DNA of 64,000 bases from Calliopsis andreniformis (lineage: Eukaryota > Arthropoda > Insecta > Hymenoptera > Andrenidae). A program made the translations under genes and the position numbers. The notes below the pieces were generated by a model, which was not told the DNA's origin, searched no databases, and saw only the letters and a program-made list of their open reading frames with translations. Every line of letters starts with the position of its first letter. Positions within the stretch are counted from its first letter, which is position 1. Of this stretch, positions 1 to 12,900 are shown piece by piece. Where the stretch lies: NCBI RefSeq assembly GCF_051401765.1, contig NC_135064.1, positions 27,812,001 through 27,876,000 on the forward strand, read 5' to 3'.

Positions 1-1390
1 TACCTCACTTTTCCAAGCTGCGCAATTTGTTCTGCTTAAAAGTTTACGAAGAGCAACGAGAAAGAAGGTGATTCTTCGCATGGACGCGATTAAAAAATAT
101 AAAGGAAAATTATTTCATTCAGAACTCAATTTCGAGAAAATTGAACTCAATGCCAGTGTGCCTTTTATGTAGCACTATTTTATTTAATCTGGAAAAATAT
201 AAAACATTTAAACCTAATTATTATTATAGCCAAATGTTGCGTGAAATGTATTTACTCTTACTTGCAAGAACACTTATAAAAATACCAACAGAGTCCCCGG
301 TGATCAATGAATGTCAGATACTCCGACCGAGGCGTTGCGGAGCAGTGGTCGCGATATTCCGGCAAACTTCCGCCATTTCCGCGGGATTAATACAATTCCG
401 GGGAACTTTAACAATCCGCAGCAACTAGCTAAACAGATTTCACTACGCGAGGAAACGTCAATTCTGACGCGTGCGTTTGATTTTAACAACTTGTATACAT
501 AGACTCAGACCGATGCAACACGCTGCCAGGCCCCTAACTGACGGCTTGACGTTTACACGCTCTGATGTGTACTCGATTTCGAATTTCTATTGGCGGAACC
601 ATATACATTCTCCGCTTAATGAGGAAATCATGCCTTGTACAATTAATCCCGAATGAGTTGAAATCATTTCCAGGACATATCCTCAATTTGTACGAACGCA
701 ACATCGTCCAAGACAATCGCATAGCTGAAATGTGACGAGAAACAGTTGTTATAGAGAGATAACACAACTTTGCTTTACTAAATCATGAACTTCATACGTC
801 CTTATGAATCTGTACCTCTACTAGAAAGATGCATGACTGCTCCTCTGCGCCATAAAATCCAAAAACTCGACCACCCCCTTTGCTGGAACCCCTCTTCTTG
901 AATTAGACTGTTTTGCATTGAACACCTGCGCTAATTGATATGAATTTAAACTTTCCAAGCCCTTACCATTCCTACTTTGGCGAATCGGTTGTGTCGTTAT
1001 CGCGATGCTTTCTTCTGGGAAAGTATCAAAAACGATCGAATGGCAGAGACAGGAAGGAAGAAAGAAGGGGAGAAGGGATAGGGCGAGGGAAAAAAAGAAA
1101 TTGGTTCGTGAAACTCTTTCAAACGTTATCTCTATTGGCAGGCTAGATAACCGCCGGGTATTCTGATCGCGCTTCGAAACGATATCGTGTTCCCTAACTG
1201 TAATGCATAGCGCGTGTGTGTATGTGTGCACACGTGTGAGTATGGGTATGCAGGAGGCAAAGAAGGGAGGCAACTGGATAGGCAGCCGGGGGTGTAACAA
1301 ATAACGCCCGCACACTTATCTGAGTCATGCACTTTTCAGTGACAAGGGCGTATGATTTATTGCCCACGAGCTTGCTACAATGAGTCCAGG

Positions 1391-1440
1391 ACGTGTTAAA
1401 CTGACCGCGTTCATCATTAAAATTAATGGGTATTGGATAC
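1391..1440 (+). repeat. Copy 1 of a duplicated noncoding block
   Basis: Contains ACGTGTTAAACT, ACCGC and then ATTAAAATTAATGGGTATTG. It is matched almost base for base at 2612-2661 in the same orientation. The palindromic ATTAAAATTAAT core offers several homeodomain-type ATTA sites. Confidence 0.75.
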
Positions 1441-2611
1441 CCGGCCACACTGGTCGCGGGAAAGGGAGGCAGGGCTATAACCGGAACAGATAGAGAGGCG
1501 GTTCGCTAGCAAAAAGGTGTCGCGATCGTTTGCTCGTTCTAATTATTCGCGCCCCGTCCCCTGCCGCGACACATCGCCAACCAGAAACGAAAAATAAGAA
1601 CCGGTTGGCGTACAAGGCGGTCCAAGATTTTTCTAGGCCCTTGCATACTAACAAGGACTTGGCCTCGAGGTCTCTTGCAATATTCAAACAATATTAATAA
1701 TTCATTGAAATGTATAAGACAATATATTACTATTAATACCGTCGTGAAATAAGTAAACTGCATTGCACAGAAACTATTCAAAAATACGGCCAACGAGAAA
1801 GGAAATTTTCCCTGAAATAGAAACTAATTCAATTCAAGACCGTAATACAAAATCGGGATTCAAAACTTCAAAAGTCAATATGTATGTCGAACCTAGGAAT
1901 ATGTGAGTTGTAACCACAGTTTTATGCGAAAATAATTAAGACAATACAAATCTGTCAGGTCTGCAAACAAGTGATATAAAATCGAAAAGTAAGCACATTC
2001 TCACTAAGAAACAAAAAGGCAATTACCTAAATTTCAAAGAAAGCAGAGGTAGCTCCTCCGTGACCACCATTTGCGATCAGCTTCTTATTCCCCAGATGCG
2101 ACGAGCGAACGAATCCCCGACACAGCGACACGTAAAGATAATAATCTAGCGTCGCTCGAAACGCTTTGAAACCCGTAATTGCGTATCCTCCCCCAGTTTC
2201 AGGAATTTCGCGAGCTCGATCGCTCCGGCAGCTTACTTTAACGCGACCTTCGAGCGTATTTGAATAAAATTCACCTTCGTCGCTGGAAAATCGATACGAT
2301 CGTCCCTTAGCTGAATTTTAACCTGCTGGAGGAGAGGGGGTAGGAGAAACGGTAGGGTTTCGCGCGAATTGAAATTCGTAATGCGAACCGGATGTAAAAC
2401 GTAGCCGCAGCCGGAGGCTCGCGTGTACGCGAGGCGCGCGTAAAAAGCACTTCCGTGACGGTCGTAAAGTTCTACACACAATGTGTCTCGGTCATTTGCG
2501 TTAAGGGGCGTCTAGTCACCGTCAATTGTACGCGCATCTCAGGTGTTTAACGTTCAGCATCGTGAAATTGTTCCGGGCGCCGGGCTGCTCATTGTGCTGG
2601 ACGAATACGAA

Positions 2612-2661
2612 ACGTGTTAAACTAACCGCCAACATCCATTAAAATTAATGGGTATTGAATA
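2612..2661 (+). repeat. Copy 2 of a duplicated noncoding block
   Basis: Same word order as 1391-1440: ACGTGTTAAACT, ACCGC, CAT, then ATTAAAATTAATGGGTATTG. The two copies differ at a few bases and by small length changes between the conserved words, as expected for an old duplication held by function or for two members of a repeat family. Confidence 0.75.
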
Positions 2662-5600
2662 GCGGAGATGGTCGGACGAGAGGGGTCGGTGCTGGAAGTC
2701 GAATGAAGTGCTACATCGTCGACGAACCGAGCACCTGCGAATCTCTGCTATCCCTCGCTACCTGCTGCCATCTTGGATTAGAAAGTAGTTATTGTTGATG
2801 AGACTTCGTACAACATCTGGGAGAATTAATTTACGATAGTACTTCTTCTAATTAACTGGTTTATGTATGTGAAATCACTATATTATATAGGAAAATTCAA
2901 ATAATTGAAACTGAATGTAGCTGCCTCATTTTTTCAGACAACTATATTTCGGAAATAAAACTGTTAGAAATGTCAAATTCATGAAGTTGTAATTTTTAAT
3001 AAAAAACTTAATAAAATTTTTTAATATTCAATATTAACGTAATAAATTGATTATGGTTTCCGAATCTCTCATATTCAATTATATCAATTTTATTTATTAA
3101 GTATAAAATACAGATTTTTACAAGATATTTTACAGAAAAAGCTTATCTCCAATTTCTATTGATTTAAAATCAATAACAATTCTACTTGACTATGATTGAT
3201 CGGTGTGTAATAGCAGTCTGACATCAGACAGGAAAACTTTACTTTCAAGAACGATAATCTTCTACTTATACTACTGTGGCATTTATACCGAGGAGTTTTC
3301 TACTTCTGTAACAAGAAATCAAGTTTCAAGTACAGATACGAAAATTTTCATATCAATGGAAGGAAATTGAACGTTCTGGGACCATCATGGAATACGTGAA
3401 AGTTTCACACTTAGGAGGGATCGCTAATTCTAGAGAAAGAAGTCCCGCCTCAGCGTAACAACCGCTTTCGGGTTTCACTTCAGGTTATACTTGACCTAGT
3501 GCCACCCCGTGGTAATCACTTTTCTTTTCCGATGAATTTTTCCCCCGATATTCCCCGAGTGTAGCAAGTACCACAATACATCTTTGCTATCAGGAATGAA
3601 GATGCGGAATTTTAAATTCTCTCAGTAAATCGAAAAGTTAAAAGACTACGTAATTGTACCTACACTATTCTAAGAAAAATTGCATGAAAGTACAAAAGCA
3701 AAAGAAGATAATGAGGCGAAATGTAATCTCGAAGGATTTCTTTTCAAAAAAGAGTTAAATAAGTTCAGAATAAATGAAAAATTTGATTGGATTCACTGTC
3801 CACAGTTACCTCGCTTACAATGGTAATTGCAATACCCTGTACTTGATATTACAAAAAATATGGGCAGCTGCTCCCAAGCACGAGATAGATATACATTATG
3901 TATAAACATAAAGAAACATAAATTACTATACAATATCCTTGATAAGATATTCAATCTCTTATTGGATGTATACTCCTCTAATATGGGGGTATATGAGCAT
4001 CTAAACTAACGTTAGACGAACTTCCATGAATGAACAAGCTCCACAGCGTCCACAGATTTATTCAAAGGAATCACCACTAGTGCAGGAAATTCGATTGCCA
4101 ATGAACCACGTCGCAGCAGCAAAATTTCCTGGACAGATCGTGGACAGAGGTACAGGAAGAAGGCGGCGCGACAAGGTGAAGAGGTAGCGTAGGTAAATCG
4201 ATCTGTCGGTGCGCGTAACGCGCGGCTAAGTAGCGCGTTAAAACTCCACGAGCGTCCCGACTATGCTTTCAGCATATTTGCATAGGACTTTACTTTGTGG
4301 CACATGCACGCACACACGACCGTGTCATGTATACAAGGCACGAAGATGCTTCGCGGACTTTTTCCGCGGCCACGCGAAATGGCAACGAAATCGAGTCGCG
4401 AGCGGTTCAACCGTCTTGAAACGCGGGGTTGCTTGAGAAGTTCGGGGTCGTTGGGGTGCAGCGTGTCCTTGCCGAGGAACTAATATTGGACGCTGGTTTT
4501 GCTCGAGAAATGCGTCATAGATCGTAGGCACGATCGATGGTTGTCCGACTTATTCGTCTAGAAATCTTGCACATAGCGTGATGTTGCGTGATGATGGGAA
4601 TGTTCGTTTTTCGGGGAAATAATTCCATTCTTTACACTGAAACAAAATTCGTGTACATTTTCAGTTATTGCAGGAGATATAAAATTTGAGTGACGAGACA
4701 GGTCATAAATGTGAAAAATTCTACGATATTTATTTGATCATATGTAACTTAGTTTGATAAAAGTAAGTAAAATATTAAAGGTAATAGAAAAGCTGAAATT
4801 TTGTATTTTTATTTATAACATGGGAAAACTATATCCATGGATGGGTTTCAAAAATATATTCTTGTATAAGTTATTAGGTAGATTACATGAAGAGCTTTCC
4901 GTTTAATTAAAGCCAATGGCTATTTTCAATTACTTCGCGAAATGTAAGAAATGGAGTATCGAGAACAATAACGAGTATTAAAAGTTCCAGATACCAGAAG
5001 AATACCTCTTTAAGGGATTACAAAAGGAGCTTTTTTTCTTCGAGAGGAGTCGATGGCAATTGTAGCGTAAAATGTAAGAGTAAGAAGTTAATAGACTTTA
5101 CGACTACTAAGGTACTGCTGCAAATATTCGGAAGAAATTATTTCAAGTTTATTGAACGATTCCCCACCTTTAAATGAGTTCAGTGAGTGCATTTAATTAC
5201 CGTGAAATAAAATGTAAAGATAGTAAAGAGGGCTGATAGGCATAAAAAGTGTTAGAAACGAGTGAAGGTCTATTTTCAAGTTTAACAGATACTTAAACTG
5301 GAATGTTCAACTTTGCCCAGGTATCCGTGATTCGCCTCCGATATAAAATAGCATGGCTTGTATTTCCCTCTCAATTATGGAAATATCAAGGAAGAACGCT
5401 GGGAACTTCAAGTATTCCGAGCATAGTTAATTTCTATTACATTTGTATATTTTATCTCGCTCCCGAGAGGAATAATCGTGCAAACGGGCCAGAGATTCCT
5501 GGAACTTCTGATAAAACTGTAAATAACAACAACTATGAAACTCGAATTCTGTAAAGAGCCGGGTAATTTCTCGGTTAACGAACTTCGTTGAAAAAATTAT

Positions 5601-7644
5601 TGAGCCAGCTAAATAAAAAATGTGTTTATTCTCACAATACCGTTTCAAGCAAATGTTACAGAAATTTCAACTTCAAGCTTTACTGCATTCGCCACTAGTA
5701 CCTTTTTTATCAAGCCAGAACACCTCTATTACTCTTCACATTTTAATCTCCACTATGTACATTGAATAAAATGTGTTTCCACAGCTATTTGTATAATGTT
5801 TCCACGCACTGGTTTTAGATAAATCGGACAGGGGGATCATCTTATCTTGTCTGTCTCTGTTGACATAACAAGCGGATATTGTCAAAAGAAGTGTCCTTGT
5901 CCTTCACCGTGTTTCCTAACACCAGCGAATACAAAGATCCAAGAATTGTACTCCTAGTACGATGAAACTACTCTCATGAATAAAATCTAGCATTCGGAGA
6001 ATACATAAGACCAGTCTAGACGAATGAGCGAAATTTGACAAGAAGTGAAACAAATTCAGTCTTCATTTAGTCGTCCTCGACGAAAACAAGGTTAACTCCA
6101 GAGCGTGAAAGGGGTGTCGAGGACGGCCAAGCGTTCCATTCGTTATTCAACGTTCCATTTTACGACTCAGCTACGTTCAGTGCACTTCGAATTAAATTTA
6201 TTCGTGGTTTTATTCATTTGTACTTAATAACTACTATTAACTTCCACTATCACTATCGAGTTATATGTTCCAACTCCGGACGAAACGATAAAGAGCCTTT
6301 ACCGTTCCAAATAAAATGAACGATTCACCCTGTGATATAATACTAGGTTATTTCAGCTATTTCATCACCAAAAGTCGACTCGTCGTCGTCGCGATTCATT
6401 ATTAACGCGTATTAAAAGCGGTGCGTGACTTATCGTCCTGCGAAATGAAGTTACACCGTGAAAATTGGGCGCGTATACTGTAATAAAAGCAAATCGCGTT
6501 GTTCGAATAACTCGCGGTTGCCGCGTCGTCGCTTAAGTGGTATCATTTATATCTACGTCATTAGCAATACACAGGGATAAAATTTCTCATTAAACGATGT
6601 AATGATCAGCGTCAAAGCAGTTTGCCGCTTTAAAAACCCGCGAAGTTAATTTAATCGGCCAAGGGTGGGTTCAAAACGCGTGCAGGTCGCCGATTTAATC
6701 GCCGATTACGTTTATTAATATTGTGCCACCAACATTGCCCGGTTTAATAAAAACATGCCACAACCCATACCCATCTATTATACGACCAGGACGTTGCATA
6801 AAGCACGTGTAACAAAAGCACTAACCGCTGTAGCGCCGAAAATTATTGCCACCAAAAAAATGCCCCAGTAATTCGAGGAATATTTATACGCACTGAACGG
6901 ATAAATTCAGTTATTAAATTTCACGTTTACCCGGAAGCAAGGAATGAAAATAGTGGAACCTGAGGTCGCCAAAGCTACTGTAGAATAGAATCCTCCGGGC
7001 GATTTCGAAAGAATTTACAGATCTTTCGGAAAAGAAAGGGAGCGTGCCTCTTGCTTTGGGGGCTTTGAGATTGCGATACTTTATTGCAATGTTCTCAAAA
7101 GAATGTGGCTGTACAGTGAACCTTGTTCATAAAATGTACAAGAAAATTACGCTCCTTTCATTTAACTAATTGAAATCTTTGCTAGTACAAATTTAATAAA
7201 TGACTGAGATATGATTCAATATTTAATAAACTCTACCCCTATTTCTCGAAATCTGCTTAATATCCTCTACTAAATCGAATGAGGCATCTCCTGACAACAA
7301 TGTCCTATCCAAGAATGAAATACAAACGGAAAGGATTAATCACGAGCCGTCGTCAAAGGATGTTCCACCTGACAAATGCAGTGGCGCCAAACAATCGGGA
7401 TCCTATTTCTCCTCGGGCGTACAACTCGAGAAGCCCTTTCGCCCCAGTCGATCATAATTTCGTTCTGCCAAATTTCCTGCGATTAGTGCGACTGTGCGAG
7501 GCGGTTCTCTCTAATTAAATCCCTCGCAGAGACCCAAGCAAGGGGCCTCGAAACCAATGAATCGATCAAACCGCCGCGCCGCGCCGCGAAACAGACGAAG
7601 AATATCGTGCAGCAATAACGTTTGTACATCGATCTAGAACTCAC

Positions 7645-7790
7645 CTCAATTCGATACTCTGGTTCCGCTTGTCATTGATGCTGACGATCACGTCACGAGG
7701 TTGTATGGTGTTGTCGCCGTTGCACTTTGTGGAAGTCACTTTGACGCACGACAGTTCACCAATCTCAAACAAACCGCGCTGTCCGCGATG
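7645..7790 (-). CDS. Candidate exon of an unknown minus-strand gene
   Basis: On the minus strand a frame stays open for 146 bases and ends at a near-perfect splice donor, GAG|GTGAGT (7639-7647). The frame reads GLFEIGELSCVKVTSTKC and then DVIVSINDKRNQSIEL. It has mixed composition and codon use typical of coding DNA (GTC, ATC, AAC, GAC and AAG frequent). It is too short and lacks an ATG, so it would be an internal exon or the end of a longer first exon. The upstream acceptor is unclear (TAG just before 7790, or CAG at about 7779). I do not recognise the family; the passage DVIVSIND resembles the carboxylate-loop region of PDZ domains only superficially. It may equally be a 5' UTR exon. Confidence 0.25.
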
Positions 7791-8890
7791 CTACGCGAAT
7801 CTCACTCGTCGGCACAGGGCCAAAGCGACATTTAGAACGGTCACGAGGGTAATTGAGGGCTCTCGAAAGAGCCGACGTTCGCCACGCGGTTCGGCCTCAG
7901 AGAAACGCGCACACCTTCGACCGTCACTGACACGCGAGAGACCAGTCAGAGCTCAGCCGATAGAGTTGTCATAGCACTGCACAATCCACGGGATGAACTC
8001 TTTTCGAAATCCTTGACCTTCGTTCTAGCTTTGTGTGCTGTTCACGTGCGCCGCGAGCGAGTCCTTATCGAGCACTGATCACAGAACGCGACGACAATCA
8101 ACACACGGTCACGCGTCAACGCGACTATTCACTGACCCGCACGAATTTCCACGGACAAACGAGAGCGCGCGACGAGAACGGTCCGTCACATGCGACGCGG
8201 TAAGACGCTCTGGTTCCAGCAACAGACTACTGACAACCGTCTCCCAGCTGATCCGAGCGAACAGTGAAGACAGGGGCGCGAGAAAGGGGGAGACAGCGAA
8301 GGAGGGAAGCGAAAGTAAGAACGCGGGCAGCAAGAAACAGCGGTAGCAGCAACAGCAGCAGGAGCGTGTGCGTATTTGCCCGCGCGACGACGTAAACACT
8401 CCGCACGAAAGCTCTCGACTGGCAGGGATGACCGAGCGGGTACAGTTCAGTGGTTCGCGCAAGTGGCTCGGTAACGCGGCGTAACAGTGCGCAAGCTGTG
8501 CTTTTGTGCGGCAGATGCAGCACCCAGGTACGATCGGTAAGACTGACAGTTACTCTCTCCTTTTTCGCCTGCGAGTCAGCCTCGTCCCGCCTCGTGGCTC
8601 GCGCGCTTCCTCCTCTGCTTTTCCCTTCGTTTATATTCTCCTGCCTCCGTCGCGGCCTTTTCTCATCCGTGCGTGATCCTCGCGTCTCGTTGCGTGCGCA
8701 ACGTTCACCCTTTTCCCTTTCCGCCGTGAGACTGACTGACTCCGACTGACCGACCGTTCGACCTGTGTACCTGCGCCGCGGCAGAGCGGCCACGGTGGAT
8801 CGCGAAAAGTAACTGGCGAGCCGACCGACCCCGATTGCCTCGAGTCTGCGCCCTAGCGACATTTCTCGTGTACCGGATATAAAATATAGA
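7791..8890. promoter_or_regulatory. GC- and CpG-rich promoter-like block
   Basis: A block of about 1.1 kb with very high CpG content and many TCAGT-type initiator words on both strands (for example TTCAGTGG at 8447). A TATAAAA-like word lies at 8878-8885. It sits directly upstream of the minus-strand donor at 7644, so the simplest reading is the first exon and promoter of a minus-strand gene. A divergent plus-strand start is also possible. Long open frames here (for example 8227-8862 minus) are rich in Arg, Ser and Leu and look like chance products of GC-rich DNA. Confidence 0.3.
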
Positions 8891-8934
8891 CGGCAGCTAC
8901 CGTGTACGTGTACCTACGCGTCTCGCGCTCACCG

Positions 8935-8983
8935 TTCTGCTCCATTCTGCTCCATTCTGCTCCATTCTGCTCCATTCTGCTCC
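8935..8983 (+). repeat. 10-bp minisatellite, 4.9 perfect copies
   Basis: The unit TTCTGCTCCA is repeated head to tail without a mismatch, about 50 bases after a TATAAAA-like word. The perfect identity suggests recent expansion or active length variation. Confidence 0.95.
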
Positions 8984-9139
8984 TTCGTTCTGCTTGCTCT
9001 CTCGATCACTCCCTCTCTCACCCCTACGATCTTCGTTTTACCATGCCACGCGCGAGTACGTTCCTCTATCGTCGACTACGTGGAAGCTTGAAAAGGAAGA
9101 AACCTTCGAAACTCCGCTTTTCCTTCGCTTCCTCTTCTC

Positions 9140-9330
9140 CAGTCACGCTTTCACTTGACCAGCTTCCTTCTTCTTCCCTGGTCTCCTTGACTTTGTTTGC
9201 CTGTTTCCCGCTTTTTCTTCTGCTTTTTCTTCTGCTTTTTCTTCTCCTCCCTCCGCTTTTCCAATCCTTTCCACCCCGTTCGCCTCTGTTTCCCTTCCTC
9301 CCACCTCCTTCTTCTTCTGTTGCTCGCGCA
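9140..9330 (+). repeat. Polypyrimidine tract with three 12-bp tandem units
   Basis: Almost entirely C and T on the plus strand. Within it CTTTTTCTTCTG is repeated three times (9211-9246). Frames through it give Leu/Phe/Ser- or Lys/Glu/Arg-rich peptides that are repeat artefacts, not genes. Confidence 0.85.
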
Positions 9331-9449
9331 CAGTCTGCCGCAGACTCGTGTCGTCTGACGCAGGGACGGTGACGCGTCTCGCGTTGCTGTTTCGTTGCTG
9401 CTTCTAGCGGAACCTTTATGCTTTCACTGCGACGGAAACTGCTCATAGG

Positions 9450-12400
9450 AAACTGCGTAACGTGACCCGCAGTATCATTCGAGTACTAGTGTTCCACCGC
9501 GACGAACGAAGTTTTCGATCCGTTTGAGATCGCGCCGGGGTTAGGCCCGCGTTAGCTGCCGCTATCTGCGGAGTGACGTCGTCATTTATTCACCAGCCCA
9601 ACCCTACGTCGGGCTTTTGCGAAATGTATTCTAAATGGACTCAGTTGGATTTGAATGAGGACAAGAGCGATGTGCTCTAGCTAGTGTTTGCCTTCAACCG
9701 ACGACGCTATCTCAAAGTCTGTCTCTAGGTCAAATTCAAGCGCGGATTATCCAAAACCGAAATTAGATGTAGGTCAGATTACTAGCTCCCTTGATGAATA
9801 GAGCAATTCCCACGGACCCAGTTCCAAAAGTGATTTTCAAACAGTTTCGCGAACGAATATCTCAAAATTGTGCAATAAATGGGAAATTTCATTGCGCAAC
9901 TCGCTACAGAGATGAAATATATATAACATCGCTTGCAGAGCAACTAATTTCGCGAGTATTTTTCTTTCACCATTTCGCGAGCATCAATTTCTTACAAGCA
10001 TTATGAATTTTCAGGCTACCTTCACGGAAGGGTTTTACCTCGAAACGGCCGCGCGTAATTATGTTTATCACCGTGCTTAATATACGTATTTATCACCGCG
10101 TTTAAAGCACGATTCAAGTTGGAACGTAAGAACCTCTTCGCCGTTATGAAAATGTCCTTCTGTATGGAGTTTTATAAGCCATCGGATATGAACCTATAAT
10201 ACACCCACGGTGCTCTCTTTTTTCTCGCAGTAACAACCTATTCGAAGCGGCTGAGCCACACCTTCGAAACACATTAACGCATCGGACGTTTATTTCGCGC
10301 GGGAACGCGTTTCCTTCGACCCTGGTGAACGACGAACTGGGCTATCGGTGCACGTCTAATGCAAATAGCACGAAATCCAATTTGCAAGCTTGCCTTGAGC
10401 ATCGCGCGTCTATTACCGAGACAACGGGTCAAATAAAGTTGTTCGCAAATCTGGACTAACGTTCTTGTTGATGCCATTGCGATGTGATTTAAATTTTGTC
10501 TTCGTAGCACAGCTCCGCCACGCTCGAAGAGTTTCGATTATTAAACTTCCTTGTCCTGTTTGAAATATCAGCACGAAATTTAAGCCAGAAGTATTGAGGG
10601 ATGGCTTCAATTGGAAATTTAAATACGAGGGGAATTGTTGGGAATATTTTTTTATACAGATTTACATATCTATGCCGAAAGTACCTGTATTGAGTAACCT
10701 TCATATTCTTCATTTTCTAGATAATTATTAACACACAGCGAGGCAAGTGACAAGTTGTGTCTTCGCCAGATCCTAGTTAAACAAATTCTATTCTTTTTTA
10801 ACGCTTCTCGATTTGTTTCAAACCATCACTTAAGTACATTTATTTGTGACGTATCTATTGCAGCAAACTATATGAAATATGTGAGCAGCTGTTTATATTG
10901 CGTGATCACATTCTATTAATGCATGAAGCCCCATGTAGAATTCATAGATCAATGAAACGTTTCGATGAAACCGCGTGCCTCACTCTGAAAAGCTCAAAAC
11001 CTGTAAATCAACGCTGAATTCCACACTATTCTCGAGCCCTTTAAGCATTGACTATTCGGTCACTTAACCAGTACACTATGTAATTCGCCGAAATTAACTG
11101 GAACGGAAAAATACCTTGCTTTCGACTGGCCACTAAATCGCGAGCAATCTCGATAAGATTCATTCATTGAGTGTGTAACGTTTAATTAATACATTCGATC
11201 GATGGGTTATTCCATTTCGAACCTTTGATTTCGCGTGGCTCACGTCGCTATCTTTAAAAATAAAATAGTGTTTCATTTCACACGTTAAAATGAACCGGAT
11301 TGAGGGGAGTGTTTTAATGATATATCGTTATTAGGTTGGCAATTACTTAATTAACGAGCAGACGAAACGGCTTCAATAGACATCGTTGACAACAGTACTC
11401 CGTACAGATATCGCATAGTGCATGCACGACGTAATGCGAACACGTTAATTGCATTACCAACGCGAGATTAATAAACGTTTTGTGGTTTTGCTCTTTCGCG
11501 ACTCGCTCTAACGCGTATCAACAAACAAAGAAAACAGAAGTCTCTTCCCTCGCAATTGCAAAAAAGTTCATGTATATGTATATTTATCCCGAATACGTTA
11601 AGAAAAAGTGCGAGGGAAAAAGGTGGAGACATAGAGTTTACACGTTCCTGCTCCAAAGTTGACAATTTCAGATCTCAAAGTTCGCGAGTAAATCTTAACT
11701 TCAAGAGGCTAAAAGTGGAATCAAAGTTTTAAGTTTTGCCCACGAGTTTTATCTTCCTGGCGTCATTTACGCAAAAAAGGAGGAAACGCGTGGGGCGGGG
11801 AGGAAAATTTTACCACCTCGAATTTTTCAAGACACATTCATATTCATTACCCTCACTTTGAGACTCCTCCCCGGAAATGAATAAATATTCTTGGTGAACA
11901 TAGGGTCATTTGGATGGAAGATGCGATCGTTCTGCACGATCGCTGCTTTTACCTGAGTAGACTGTATAATAAACTCAAAATACGTGGCTGATCTTGCATT
12001 AACGAAACAAGAATCCGTGCAGAAATTTGATTTTGCTGAAACTTCGTACCATAAAACTGAAAGTTGAAACAAATTACTGGATGAAGCTAAATTCGGCACT
12101 TAACAATTTTGATCTCGCACTGAAACGTGCAAATAGTCGGTAAGCTTCGTTAAATGGCGGAGATAAAAGCGGCACGTAGGATAAAACGGCCGGATATTAA
12201 TCGCCCATTAACGTTCTTGCATGCGTATCTGATGGCGCGTGCATGACGTAACGTGGAAACGTTAATTCCTGCAGGATATACACGTCGAGAGGTTTGCACC
12301 TTTGCTGTTTCATCAAACCGTGTACCACGAATAGCGGCCAGCGAATGGGGAACCCCGGCATCATTCTAATGCATCAAGCCACCCACTGCACGTGTATCGA

Positions 12401-12900
12401 ACAGACTTCGTGCGTAACGAAACAACTACGTTCATCGTGATAATCTGGCTTTGAGCTGCAAGGAATTACGTGGTGAAGTCACGTTCCATAGAAACCCTGC
12501 AAACGTTCACGAAAGAATCATCGAAATCCCAATGTCAATGTTTATGGATACAACACTAGAGTCTATGAATACGACACCTAAATATATTCAATGTGTTACA
12601 TAAATCAAAATTTCAGGCCAAAGAGGATATTAGATTCATAACAGGTAACACAGACGATTGCTTCTCGAGCGACAGTTAAACCAAAAGCATTCATATTTGT
12701 AAAGTAATCCAATTTCGATGACCAACTACTATACATTAGGTAGAAAAAAGTGCAGTTGTAAAAAGATTTTTCAAATAATGTCTTAAAGGAAAAAGGTCAC
12801 AGTAAAATCGTGCAGCATTTCTAGACATGAAGCCTATCTCTTCCTCCCTTATTGTGCCGTATCTTCAACTTTCATGCCAACCGTAGTCTGTTTCTACTTA
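9450..12900. other. Gene-free stretch
   Basis: Mostly AT-rich DNA without a credible exon. Two related short blocks, 11419-11450 and 12239-12267, share GTGCATG, ACGTAA and ACGTTAATT in the same order. Nothing else is recognisable. Confidence 0.45.

Larger units (their letters stand above)
1..7640. other. Gene-free stretch, alternating AT-rich and GC-rich blocks
   Basis: No exon can be supported. A CA/TG-rich simple repeat lies near 1206-1250. A 50-bp block at 1391-1440 is repeated at 2612-2661. The part at about 6360-6800 is dense in ATTA, TTTAT and TTAAT words mixed with CpG, which resembles an insect developmental enhancer, but this is inference only. A minus-strand splice donor lies at its right edge (7639-7644), so much of the stretch could be an intron of a minus-strand gene. 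Confidence 0.4.

Noticed and set aside
8227..8862. 211-codon minus-strand frame
   Set aside because: Low-complexity Arg/Ser/Leu text in a CpG-rich promoter-like block; the poly-Leu part comes from a CAG/AGC-rich stretch.
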